This document shows, in pieces, positions 51,069 through 60,800 of a stretch of 64,000 bases of DNA. Below the pieces are notes generated by a model. That model worked only from the letters and a program-made list of their open reading frames with translations, was not told the DNA's origin and made no database searches. Both the position numbers and the translations under genes were made by a program. The DNA lies in the NCBI RefSeq assembly GCF_020687505.1, contig NZ_JAJEQT010000004.1; one strand, given 5' to 3'. This stretch comes from Coprococcus_C hominis. Its GTDB lineage: Bacteria > Bacillota > Clostridia > Lachnospirales > Lachnospiraceae. Numbering within the stretch: the stretch's first letter is position 1; every line of letters starts with the position of its first letter.

Positions 51069-52883
51069 TTAGCGAATCTTAAATGTAAACTCTTCATCTG
51101 CAAGTCTTACGAGAGAATCATGTGTCAGAATTTCTTCTACCCCATCCTCTACACGCTTTCCATTCACATATGTATGATTCGTAGACTTGTTATCTTTGAT
51201 ATAACATACCCCATCTTTTTGAATGATAAATGCATGCTGACGGCTGATCGCTCCATTTCCGCCAACGGTATAGTCCACGCCTCTGGTTGCCTTTCCGATC
51301 TTGAAGATCGCCTTGTTCAGCATGATACGCTCTTCTGTACTTACACGGATCAGATATGGCAATGCTTTCGGCGAATTGGTTGCTGCAGTCGCTGCACTCA
51401 CAGCACCAACGGCATCTTTTACAAGCTCTGTTACAGATTTATTCAAAATAGATGTACTCTTTGGCTTCTTGTCCTTTTCATCGTCCTTTTTCTTCTCAAT
51501 GTTCATGTCATCGTAGATATCCTCGATCACAGGCACCTTGATGTTTTCTGTCTGTCCGCTTGTCGGTTCTTCGTTTTGTACGGTTGTTTCCGGTTCAGCA
51601 GACTCTGCTGTCTCAGCTGCTGCTTCTGCCTCAGCTGCCTCCATCTCAGCCTCTGTCTGCTGGATGATTGCCGCACGGTTTACCTTTACCACATTCCGCT
51701 TAACCACAGGTGGCTTGTCTAAGAAATGATCCAGATCTTCCAATGTCTGGATATTCTTGGTTGGCTGTGCTGTCGGCTTTGCAGATGGAACTTCTCCAAC
51801 CAGCTCCTTGATCCGATCCTTGATCAGGTTGATATCGGATTCCTTCTTGTTTGTCTTTAACTGCAGCTTCTCGCCACCATTTGTTGCCCCCTCTGGCTTC
51901 ACCTGTGACAGGATCTGCTCTGCAGCTGGGGAAACCTCTGGTTTTTCTGCTACTGGTTCCGGCTTTGGTGCTTCCTGCTTTTCCATCACTGGCTTTGGTG
52001 CCGGTGCTTCCTCGACAGGTGCTGGTGTCTCCTCGACAGCCTCTGTCGGTTCTGCCACCTTCTCCTCTACCGGTGTTTCTTCTTCCTTTACCTGCATGCC
52101 AGCTGGAAGGATACTTTCCAGTTCTTCCTCTTCCTTTACAGGTTCCTCTGCTTCTTCCTCTTCGTCTTCTTCATCGTCGCCGATCTCCGGAAGTGGTGTA
52201 TCATCCTCTTCCTGCAGGCTATTCATGATGTCGCTGATATTTTCTGCCGGTGCTTCTTCCTCTGCACTTACAACTTCTACACCGTCTGCATCAATGGCTC
52301 CAGCCTCCTCGAAGCTGATTCCTTCCTCTTCCATCAACGCCTCTGCAAGTCCGATCAAGCCACGCAGATTGAAGTTATCTCCATTGATATACGTGAGGAG
52401 CTTACCAACATAATTCAGATCCTCTTCCACATCGTATTTCATGTTCGCAAGCAGCTGGCGTACAAAGCTCTTGAATTCTACAGAAAGTGCGCCCTTGCTT
52501 TCGATTGGCAGGCACAGGAACTGTACTGTCTTCTTCTCAGCATCCACGTAGATAAATCCACGATTCAGCAATACATACGAAAGTGGAATCGCCTGCTCCT
52601 TCAAGGAAATCATCTCCTGTGCGACATTCCGCAGGATGAGCAGTACGCTCTCGCAATCATGCTCCTGCGCAATGTACTCCTCCAGAGATGTCTTGCCCGT
52701 AATCTGGTAGGTCAGATAATCATAATCGTCATCTTCTTCATAGATAATCTCTATCAGTTCTTCCGGCGCATTGTCCTGACAGTAATCCAAAACATCCTCA
52801 TCTAACTCACAATCCTCGCCCATTGTGTATGACAGATATTTTTCTTCGCCGATGTTTCGCGCCCTAAAATTAAAAGTTCTCAT
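51069..52883 (-). CDS. FHA-domain protein with acidic/Pro-rich linker
   Basis: 604 residues. The N-terminal ~190 residues (FRARNIGEEKYLSYTMGEDC ...) are related to those of the FHA protein downstream. A long acidic/Pro/Ala linker (210-480) contains SILNKSVTELVKDAVGAVSA at its end. The C-terminal FHA domain (about 505-604) has IFKIGKATRG, GAISRQHAFII and NKSTNHTYVNGKRV. Predicted phosphothreonine reader, soluble. First FHA gene of the operon after mltG, 28 nt from its stop. Paralogous to the next gene. Confidence 0.9.
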   Translation of the reverse strand: MRTFNFRARNIGEEKYLSYTMGEDCELDEDVLDYCQDNAPEELIEIIYEEDDDYDYLTYQITGKTSLEEYIAQEHDCESVLLILRNVAQEMISLKEQAIPLSYVLLNRGFIYVDAEKKTVQFLCLPIESKGALSVEFKSFVRQLLANMKYDVEEDLNYVGKLLTYINGDNFNLRGLIGLAEALMEEEGISFEEAGAIDADGVEVVSAEEEAPAENISDIMNSLQEEDDTPLPEIGDDEEDEEEEAEEPVKEEEELESILPAGMQVKEEETPVEEKVAEPTEAVEETPAPVEEAPAPKPVMEKQEAPKPEPVAEKPEVSPAAEQILSQVKPEGATNGGEKLQLKTNKKESDINLIKDRIKELVGEVPSAKPTAQPTKNIQTLEDLDHFLDKPPVVKRNVVKVNRAAIIQQTEAEMEAAEAEAAAETAESAEPETTVQNEEPTSGQTENIKVPVIEDIYDDMNIEKKKDDEKDKKPKSTSILNKSVTELVKDAVGAVSAATAATNSPKALPYLIRVSTEERIMLNKAIFKIGKATRGVDYTVGGNGAISRQHAFIIQKDGVCYIKDNKSTNHTYVNGKRVEDGVEEILTHDSLVRLADEEFTFKIR

Positions 52884-52911
52884 AACGTCCCTCCTAATAC
52901 ATTATTTATTC

Positions 52912-54048
52912 CTATTGTGATTCTTCGGTTGTCGATTCCTCGGTGGATGCTTCTCCATCCGGTGTCACGCCGTTTGGTCCACCAATAATCTGTGTATCTA
53001 TGTGATCTTCATAGTTTTCTGTAAAGATATGTGTACCTGCATCTTCGTCGCCAACATGGTAATACAGGTAATTATGCTCTTCCGGATACAATACTGCCTG
53101 GATACATGCCAGTCCCGGATTACAGATCGGACCTACCGGAAGTCCGGCATTCTTATAGGTGTTGTATGGAGAATCCAGTTCCAGATCCTCGTACAGAACC
53201 TGACTCTTGTCATACATTCCATCGGTCAATGGATATAAGACAGTCGGACACATCTGCAAAGGCATTTCTGCTTTCAGACGGTTGTTGATAACACCTGCAA
53301 TCGTCGCACGTTCTGAATCCACCTTTGCCTCACGTTCTACAATGGAAGCTCTCGTCACAAGTTCAAATGCACTGTATCCAAGCTCTGCCGCACGATCCTG
53401 CAGTTCCTGTGTATAGTAGTTGTCGAACGTTCTCAACATATAATCGACTAATGATTCCGCTGTCGTCGACTCATAAATATCGTAAGTTGCCGGGAACAGG
53501 AAGCCCTGTACCTTATAATTGACATTGGCACCTGCCGGTATGTCTGCCAGATATGCAAAATCAGATTTCGTAACCGATTTGCATGCATTTAAAAATTCAG
53601 TTGCAGAACAGATTCCCTGATCTTCGCACCGCGCTGCTATCATCTCTACCGTAAAGCCCTCTGGCACAACCAGATAATCGACTGGCTGATCTTCCTCGAA
53701 TGTCGGGCTCATGGCTGCCATCATCTGCAAGGTTGTCATACCAGTATTCAAGGTGTATGTACCACCATGCAGCTTGCCACGGTACTCAGAGTCCTGCAGA
53801 CGCTTTGTAAATGCACGCGGATAATTGATCAATCCATTGTCCTTCAGGATCTGCGCGATTTCCTTGACAGATGCGCCTTCCGGAATCGTAACAGTTACAT
53901 CTTCGCCCTGTGTCGACTCCGTTCCCTTGTATTCGTCCATATAATCATCGTAATAGGTTCGTATATGTTTATAGGTCATATTGGCAAGTGTGACAATCGC
54001 CACCAACAATATGATTCCCTTCACGACTCGAATCACCGTTTTTCTCAC
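52912..54048 (-). CDS. mltG: Endolytic transglycosylase MltG (YceG-like)
   Basis: 378 residues from GTG, SD AGAGG at 8 nt. N-terminal TM at about 10-27 and a LysM-like domain (VTIPEGASVKEIAQILKDNG), then the YceG domain with catalytic Glu in ASIVEREAKVDSERATIAGV, YDSPYNTYKNAGLPVGPI-like motif (LDSPYNTYKNAGLPVGPICN) and NPGLACIQAVLYPEEHNYLY. It cuts nascent glycan strands to end elongation. It precedes the FHA/kinase genes with only a 28-nt gap and no terminator, so cell-wall growth and the kinase system may be co-expressed. Confidence 0.93.
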   Translation of the reverse strand: MRKTVIRVVKGIILLVAIVTLANMTYKHIRTYYDDYMDEYKGTESTQGEDVTVTIPEGASVKEIAQILKDNGLINYPRAFTKRLQDSEYRGKLHGGTYTLNTGMTTLQMMAAMSPTFEEDQPVDYLVVPEGFTVEMIAARCEDQGICSATEFLNACKSVTKSDFAYLADIPAGANVNYKVQGFLFPATYDIYESTTAESLVDYMLRTFDNYYTQELQDRAAELGYSAFELVTRASIVEREAKVDSERATIAGVINNRLKAEMPLQMCPTVLYPLTDGMYDKSQVLYEDLELDSPYNTYKNAGLPVGPICNPGLACIQAVLYPEEHNYLYYHVGDEDAGTHIFTENYEDHIDTQIIGGPNGVTPDGEASTEESTTEESQ

Positions 54049-54104
54049 TTTTCGTACCTCTTCTTTGCATTTTAGTTTACATAACTTTTTAAAAAATTAC
54101 ACAC

Positions 54105-54133
54105 TTGATGTAATTTTACAATAATGGTATTAT
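54105..54133 (+). promoter_or_regulatory. Putative cyclophilin promoter
   Basis: Plus strand: -35 TTGATG, 17-nt spacer, -10 TATTAT (or overlapping TATACT), about 43 nt before the start codon, in the divergent region with mltG. Confidence 0.5.
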
Positions 54134-54175
54134 ACTATCATCTTTTAGATAAAAATACAAGAAAGGATGATAAAT

Positions 54176-54694
54176 TTGAGTAATCCAATTGTTACAATGA
54201 CAATGGAATCCGGCGATGTTATGACGTTCGAACTGTATCCGGATATCGCACCAAACACAGTAAAGAATTTTATCTCTCTGATTAAGAAAGGGTTTTACGA
54301 TGGATTGATCTTCCATCGTGTCATCAATGGTTTTATGATCCAGGGTGGCTGCCCGGACGGAAATGGTACAGGAGGTCCTGGATATTCAATCCGCGGCGAG
54401 TTCGCACAGAATGGTTTTGCGAATGATCTGAAGCACGAACCGGGTGTTCTTTCTATGGCACGTACCATGATGCCGAACTCCGCCGGTTCGCAGTTTTTCA
54501 TCATGCACAAGAATAGTCCGCATCTCGACGGAAGCTATGCTGCTTTCGGCAAGATCGTGGATGGTCTGGATATTGTGAATAAGATTGCGGATGTTCCAAC
54601 CGACTACATGGACCGACCGCTTGAAGACCAGCGTATCAAGACCGTTACCGTCGACACGAAGGGTGTCGAGTATGACGAGCCGGAGAAGATGTAA
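54176..54694 (+). CDS. Peptidyl-prolyl cis-trans isomerase, cyclophilin type
   Basis: 172 residues from TTG 54176 (MSNPIVTMTMESGDVMTFEL), which has AAAGG at 8 nt; an ATG 9 nt upstream is directly adjacent to the SD and less likely. Cyclophilin signatures: FHRVINGFMIQGGCPDGNG, RGEFAQNGF, LSMARTMMPNSAGSQFFIMH and LDGSYAAFGKIVDGLDI. Catalyses proline isomerisation in protein folding; no signal peptide, so cytosolic. One of only three genes on the plus strand. Confidence 0.93.
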   Translation: MSNPIVTMTMESGDVMTFELYPDIAPNTVKNFISLIKKGFYDGLIFHRVINGFMIQGGCPDGNGTGGPGYSIRGEFAQNGFANDLKHEPGVLSMARTMMPNSAGSQFFIMHKNSPHLDGSYAAFGKIVDGLDIVNKIADVPTDYMDRPLEDQRIKTVTVDTKGVEYDEPEKM

Positions 54695-54727
54695 TCTTCT
54701 TAAACGGACGCACAGCGTACAAAATAG

Positions 54728-54764
54728 AAATCCCCTGCAGACACACTCTGCAGGGGATTTTTTC
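54728..54764. terminator. Bidirectional terminator between cyclophilin and ABC ATPase genes
   Basis: AAATCCCCTGCAGA/TCTGCAGGGGATTT 14-bp stem with a 5-nt loop. Plus strand continues TTTCTAC after GGGATTTTTT; the reverse side carries TTTCTATTTTG. It meets the end of the ATPase gene. Confidence 0.9.
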
Positions 54765-55525
54765 TACATTTCTTGCATTTTCTTGAGGAATGCCTTGGCA
54801 CGGTCAGTCTTCGGGTTGTCGATGACATCCTCCGGCTTTCCTTCCTCAACGATCACGCCGCCATCCATGAAGATCACGCGGTCGGATACGCTCCGGGCGA
54901 AACCAATCTCATGGGTTACGATTACCATTGTCATCTTCTCTGCGGCAAGCTCCTTCAACACCTTTAAGATCTCGGCGGTCAACTCCGGATCGAGTGCCGA
55001 TGTCGGCTCATCGAAGAAGAGCATCTTCGGTTTTAACGCAAGCGCACGGGCAATCGCCACACGCTGCTGCTGTCCGCCAGATAACTGATATGGATAATAG
55101 TCGCCCTTATCTTCTAAGTTCATCTTGCGAAGCAGTTCCTTCGCCTCGGCATACACCTCATCCTTGTCACGCTTCTGCACGTGGATCGGTGCATCTGCGA
55201 TATTCTTCAGCACGGAATAATGTGGGAACAGATTAAAGTTCTGGAATACCAGTCCGTAATAGCTCTGGATCTCCTTTAAGTCTGCCTTGTCTGCATAGAC
55301 CGGAACGCCGCTGTCGGAATTGACCGCTTCCTTTCCGCAGTACACCATGCTTCCGCCGTCAATCTTCTCCAGCATTGTCATGCAGCGCAGGAAGGTCGAT
55401 TTTCCCGAACCGGATGGTCCAAGAATTGAGATAACCTCGCTCTCAGCCACCGACATACTGATATCCTTCAACACTTCGAGATCATCGAAGCTTTTCTTTA
55501 TATTTTTTACTTCCAGTAAGTTCAT
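54764..55525 (-). CDS. glnQ: Polar amino-acid ABC transporter ATP-binding protein
   Basis: 253 residues. Walker A GPSGSGKSTFLRC, Q-loop LVFQNFNLFPHYSVL, signature YQLSGGQQQRVAIARAL, Walker B MLFFDEPTSALDPEL and H-loop VIVTHEIGF. The FNLFPHYSVL stretch and the DP after TSAL are typical of GlnQ/HisP-type polar amino-acid importers. It pairs with the upstream fused binding-protein permease (10-nt gap). The symbol is by analogy; the substrate is not established. Confidence 0.92.
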   Translation of the reverse strand: MNLLEVKNIKKSFDDLEVLKDISMSVAESEVISILGPSGSGKSTFLRCMTMLEKIDGGSMVYCGKEAVNSDSGVPVYADKADLKEIQSYYGLVFQNFNLFPHYSVLKNIADAPIHVQKRDKDEVYAEAKELLRKMNLEDKGDYYPYQLSGGQQQRVAIARALALKPKMLFFDEPTSALDPELTAEILKVLKELAAEKMTMVIVTHEIGFARSVSDRVIFMDGGVIVEEGKPEDVIDNPKTDRAKAFLKKMQEM

Positions 55526-55535
55526 CGTAGCCCTC

Positions 55536-57833
55536 CTATCTATAATAATTCATGCGTTTTTCGATCTTCTCCATCACAAACGCAACGACAAAGTTAAAGA
55601 TGTAGTAGAACACACCGGCGATAAACAGCGGCATAATCGTTGTCTGTGCGGCTGCCACCTGCTTGGCAAGTGTAAACATCTCCGTATAAGAAATTGCAAA
55701 TGCAAGCGACGTATCCTTAACCAGTGTGATAACCTCGTTTGTGACAGAAGGCAGGATGTTCTTCGCCATCTGTGGGAACACGATCTTGAAGAACGTCTGG
55801 ATCTTGCTGTATCCTAAGATCTTCGCTGCCTCATGCTGTCCCTGTGGCACTGCCTGAATACCGGAGCGGTAGATCTCTGCGAAATATGCTGCATAGTTTA
55901 AGGCAAATCCAATGATAACCGCCTGGAAACGATAGCTTGTCGTAAGCGTCGCGCCAAACAGATAATATGGTCCGTAAAATACAACCAAAAGCTGTAACAT
56001 CAACGGCGTACCACGTGCGATGGAAATGTAGAACTTCACCAGCCAGCGAATCGGTGCAATCTTACACATTCTGCCTGCTGCAACCAGAAGTCCAAGCGGC
56101 AGGGAGAACAAAAGTGTCAGGAAGAAGATTACCAGGGATGCGAGCAGACCTTCTGCAAGCTGCTTTGTGATCGAGCAGAACTTATCCCAGAAGCTTGTGT
56201 TCTTCTTGCCTGTGGATGTGGTATCTGTCGCAGTTGCCGCAGCGGCATTTCCATCCTGTACCTGATCGTCCGGCGACAGGCAGATGGACTCCTCCAGTCC
56301 CCATTTCTCTGCGATCTCCTCAAATGTACCATCAGCAAGCATGTCAAGCAATGTCGCCTGTACTTTATCACGAAGCTCTGTATTCCCCTTTTTAAATCCG
56401 ATTCCGTATTCCTCGGAAGACAGACGATCCTCGAGCATCATGAATTTATCCCCGCGGGATTCGATCTCGTAGTTTGCAACACCGATATCCATGCAGATCG
56501 CATTGACCGCGCCCGACTCCAGATTCATAAATGCACTGTTGTAATCGCCTACCTGCTGCAGTTCCTTGAATGTCTCTGCAAGCGCTTTATTCTCCTCGCT
56601 TGCATCCTCACCGGTGAGTGCCGCAAGTGCAGAGCTGTCTGCCTGCACGGCAACGACCTTCCCGGAAAGATCGGTAAGCTGTGTGATACCGGAATCCTTA
56701 CGCACAACGACTACCTGCGAATTATCGACATACGGCGTCGTCCATGTATAGGCGTCTTCTCTTCCATTCATTGTAAATCCGTTCCAGATACAGCTGATCG
56801 AACCGGAATTTAATTCCATATCCTTCGAGTTCCACTCAATCGGCTGTTTCTTCAAGATCCAGCCGTTCCGGTCACATACCTCCTGTGCCAGATCCAGATC
56901 GAAGCCGACGTATTCGCCGTCATCATTTTTATATCCATATGGTGGGAACTCCGCATCGAAGCCGACAACAAATGTATTGTCATCTGCGGTTGTCTCTTCC
57001 TGCACCTCATCGTCTGCAGTCAGACAGATGGATTCCTCCAGTCCCCATTTCTCTGCAATCTCGTCAAATGTACCATCGGCAAGCATGTCAAGCAGCGTTG
57101 CCTGCACTTTATCACGGAGCTCTGTATTTCCCTTTTTAAATCCGATTCCATATTCCTCGGAAGACAGACGATCCTCGAGCATCATGAATTTATCCCCGCG
57201 GGATTCGATCTCGTAGTTTGCGACACCGATATCCATGCAGATTGCATTGACCGCGCCCGACTCCAGATTCATGAATGCACTGTTGTAATCGCTTACCTGT
57301 TGCAGATCCTTGAAGGTCTCACACAGTGCTTTATTCTCCTCGCTTGCATCCTCGCCTGTGAGTGCCGCAAGCGCAGAGCTGTCTGCCTGCACGGCAACGA
57401 CCTTCCCAGAAAGATCGTTAAGCTGTGTGATGCCGGAATCCTTACGCACGACAACCACCTGTGAATTATCGACATATGGCTTTGTCCAAGTATAGTCATC
57501 CTCTCTGCCATTCATCGTGAATCCGTTCCAGATACAGCTGATCGAACCGGAATTTAATTCCATATCCTTCGAGTTCCACTCGATCGGCTGCTTCTTCAGT
57601 GTCCAACCGTTCCGGTCGCATACCTCCTGTGCCAGATCCAGATCGAAGCCGACATATTCGCCGTTATCGTCCTTGTAGCCATATGGCGGGAACTCCGCAT
57701 CGAAGCCGACAATAAACGTATTGTCGTCCTCTCCGTCCGCCGCCCGTGCCGGTGTCTGCATCGATACAATCGGTCCAAGCAGCAGCGCCATCATCAAAAT
57801 TGCGGTCACTAGCCGTTTCCATTTTGCGTTCAT
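55536..57833 (-). CDS. Amino-acid ABC transporter: two tandem solute-binding domains fused to permease
   Basis: 765 residues. Signal peptide (1-31), then two nearly identical type-3 solute-binding domains (about 36-275 and 285-525), each running from VGFDAEFPPYGYK through FDLDLAQEVCDRNGW to the end WGLEESICL, then a permease domain (from about 560) with the EAA-type loop ILGYSKIQTFFKIVFPQMAK and 4-5 membrane segments. Predicted glutamine or related polar amino-acid import; duplicate binding sites tethered to each permease should raise the local capture rate. The domain copies differ at few positions, indicating a recent duplication. Forms a unit with the ATPase. Confidence 0.93.
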   Translation of the reverse strand: MNAKWKRLVTAILMMALLLGPIVSMQTPARAADGEDDNTFIVGFDAEFPPYGYKDDNGEYVGFDLDLAQEVCDRNGWTLKKQPIEWNSKDMELNSGSISCIWNGFTMNGREDDYTWTKPYVDNSQVVVVRKDSGITQLNDLSGKVVAVQADSSALAALTGEDASEENKALCETFKDLQQVSDYNSAFMNLESGAVNAICMDIGVANYEIESRGDKFMMLEDRLSSEEYGIGFKKGNTELRDKVQATLLDMLADGTFDEIAEKWGLEESICLTADDEVQEETTADDNTFVVGFDAEFPPYGYKNDDGEYVGFDLDLAQEVCDRNGWILKKQPIEWNSKDMELNSGSISCIWNGFTMNGREDAYTWTTPYVDNSQVVVVRKDSGITQLTDLSGKVVAVQADSSALAALTGEDASEENKALAETFKELQQVGDYNSAFMNLESGAVNAICMDIGVANYEIESRGDKFMMLEDRLSSEEYGIGFKKGNTELRDKVQATLLDMLADGTFEEIAEKWGLEESICLSPDDQVQDGNAAAATATDTTSTGKKNTSFWDKFCSITKQLAEGLLASLVIFFLTLLFSLPLGLLVAAGRMCKIAPIRWLVKFYISIARGTPLMLQLLVVFYGPYYLFGATLTTSYRFQAVIIGFALNYAAYFAEIYRSGIQAVPQGQHEAAKILGYSKIQTFFKIVFPQMAKNILPSVTNEVITLVKDTSLAFAISYTEMFTLAKQVAAAQTTIMPLFIAGVFYYIFNFVVAFVMEKIEKRMNYYR
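56270..57735 (-). repeat. Tandem ~745-bp duplication of the solute-binding domain
   Basis: The DNA encoding the first domain (about 57735-57000) is repeated nearly exactly at about 56985-56270, including long identical blocks such as those at 57130-57230 and 56395-56495. The copies are separated by a short acidic/Thr linker (ADDEVQEETTADDN in protein). Confidence 0.88.
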
Positions 57834-57859
57834 AATGTCTTCCTCTCCTGTTTTTCTAT

Positions 57860-60800
57860 TTAATATGCAGAGATATAGGATCTTGCTGTACTGCCCGGAG
57901 CTGCCTGTCCCTTCGGTACAAGCCGGATCTCTATCCCTTCCAATCGTTTTGCATAGCCGGCGGTTCCTGCCGGTGCGCCGTTTTTCGCCCAGCCAAGCCA
58001 GCCGAAGCTCTGCGCATGCACACGATAGTATACATCATAATGCCGTTGCATATCTCCTGTCAATGCAATACAGATGGCTTCGAGTCTTTTTGCCTGCCCG
58101 GATGTGCCGCTCATCGTTCCATTTCTGCGCCATGCAGATGGATTGTTTGTCGGTTCCTGCCATCCGTAGCTCTGCACATGGGTTGTGTAGCAGATGCCGC
58201 CGGAATACGGTGCATTCGTCAGTTTGATCTCAATTCCTTCGAGTCGTTTTGCCTGTCCGGATGTGCCGCTCATCGCCCCGTTATATTTCCAGCCCTGCCA
58301 GCCATAGCTCTGCACATGGGTACGATATGTAACATTCGGGCTGTCCGCACCCGCGATCTGCGGATTCATGCTCTGTCCCGGCGCCGCGTAAAATGCATTC
58401 GCAAACTGCGATGCGATTCCCTGCATATTCCGGTTGAATCCCGCACCCTTCTTCACGACCACGATCTGAATGCCCTCCAGACGCTTCGCATAACCTGCGG
58501 TTCCTGCCGGTGCGCCATTTGCCGCCCAGCCAAGCCAGCCGTAGCTCTGCGCATGCACGCGGTAATAGACATCATATTTATCCTTGTCGGATCCGGTCAG
58601 TTGGATCTTGATTGCTTCCAGACGTTTTGCTTCCCCCTGCGTGCCGTTCATGTCACCGTTCGCAGACCAAGGCAGCCAGCCATAGCTCTGGCAATGCGTC
58701 GTGTACTGGATTCCTATACCGGAATTACCGGATACTTTGATTTCGATTCCCTCCAGTCTTTTCGCTTTTCCGGAAGTCCCGGACATCATGCCGTTCTGCC
58801 GCCAGGTGTTCTCCCATCCGAAGGTCTGGATGTGCGTGCGGTAAGACACCGTCACATCCGGCGTTACAACCGGCGTTGGGGTTGGCGTCGGCGTTGGTGC
58901 CTCCGTCGTGGTCGTAGCTGCCTCCGTCGTGGTCGTTGTCTCGCCACCTGTTCCCGGTTCTGGATTTGTTCCCGGATCTGGGTTTGTTCCCGGTTCTGGA
59001 TTTGTTCCCGGATCCGGGGTTGGTTCCGGCGCCGGTGTGACTGTCACGCTCTTTTTCTTGATGACAAACGTCTTGTCTGCCCCACGCAGATACGAAACAT
59101 ACAACGTTCCATCCGCCGCACAGATCGTCTGCGATGTAGAATACGAATCGAGTGAGACTCCTTCCTGCGCAAATTGGTCATTTGCCACATCATACCGGTA
59201 CAGATTGGTTGTCCCTGTATAGGCACCCGATGTGAGCACGAACAGTGTTCCCTGCCTGCACACCGGAACTACATCCGAGATTGTGCCATCTTTCATTTTT
59301 GAGCAATGCCATGCTTTTCCATCATACCGGTTGACAAGTATGCCTTCGCTGCATGTGGCAACATACAGGTTTTTCCCATCCGTTGCCATGCCATACGTGC
59401 TTCCTTTTGTCGCTGCATCACTCACTTCTTTGTGGTTTCCATTTGCATCCAGGCAAAATGTGTGAACCGCCATCGTCCCTGTATTCCGTATGGACGCATA
59501 CATCGAAGAGCCTATCGAAATGAGCTTTGGTTGACCTGCAAAATGATTTGTCCCGGCGGTCGTGTAATAGCTTCCGAGATTGGTTGTCACGGACAAACTT
59601 CCGGCTTTGAAACATCTCGCATATGCGGTCGTATTGTTCTGCGTGTATACAAGATACACGCCATCTGCGCCAGCCTGCATATCAAAATCCGCAGCTCCAG
59701 CAATCGTCTGTTTCTCTGTCACGCGACTGCAGGATGCATCCAACTTTTCAATCTCTATCCCTGCTGCATCCGCATATGCAAAATAAAACGATCCATTGTA
59801 GGAACAGAGCTTTATTTCATTTCCATAGTTCTCGGAGATTTTCTGCTGATATAGTTTTTTCCACGTGTCCTGCTCACAGGAATATAGCGTAAGCGCTGCA
59901 TCATCTTTCGTATACGTAAGCACGTACGGTTTCTGTCCGCAAAGCGTCATCGCTATCTGGTTCCATGCATTTTTGCTATTTCCGGCTACAGAGGCAAATC
60001 CACAATCCGTCCATTTCGCAGAGTCCGAAACCTTCGGGAAATCCACCTTTAAAGTAATCTGACTGCCCTTGGCACTGCCGACCTCACTGATCACGATTCC
60101 AGAATTCGTTCCATCTGAGAAAGTCAGTGCGCCATCGGAGAGACCTGCGGAAAGGTCGGATTTGCCGATGGTTGTCCGTCCTTCTTCTTTGGAAAGATAT
60201 GCTTTATAGACGCTCTCTGCCATCTGGGAATATCCTGTCTGCCCCGGTTGCGGACGGAACACATACACACCGGTCTGTCCATACAGATTGCTTAAGCCTT
60301 CGACTGCCGGGTTGATCCGGTAGACAATCACGCCGGATCCTCCAATAAACCGGTCATAGCTGTCGAGACCCGTATCCTTCTTCCGGAATTCCACAACAAA
60401 AAGCTCCTGCTCATTGAGCGGTGATTTCAGAATATATGCCGGATGACCGTCCTGCTTATCCTGCGTGTCCAGTGTCAGCGTCTGCGATGTAGTAACCGTA
60501 TCCAGCATAAGCCAGCCGCCCACTTTCATCCGCATATACGCAAGCGGATAAGACATTCCATAATCTGCGCCGCCCATGATATCCCAGTTCCCGACCGGAT
60601 AGGTTCCATCACTTGTATAAAGATCCGGGAAGCCAAGTCCATGCAGGAATTCATGTGCGAGTACACCGGATTCCTGAGCCATCGTCGTATTGCCTGCACC
60701 TAAAAACTGTGGTGTATTGATCATGTTATAATGTCCGACTTCCTTCCCACCATATCGTAAGTTCTTATCTGTCGGATAAAATGCGTGATGCGCGACGAGT

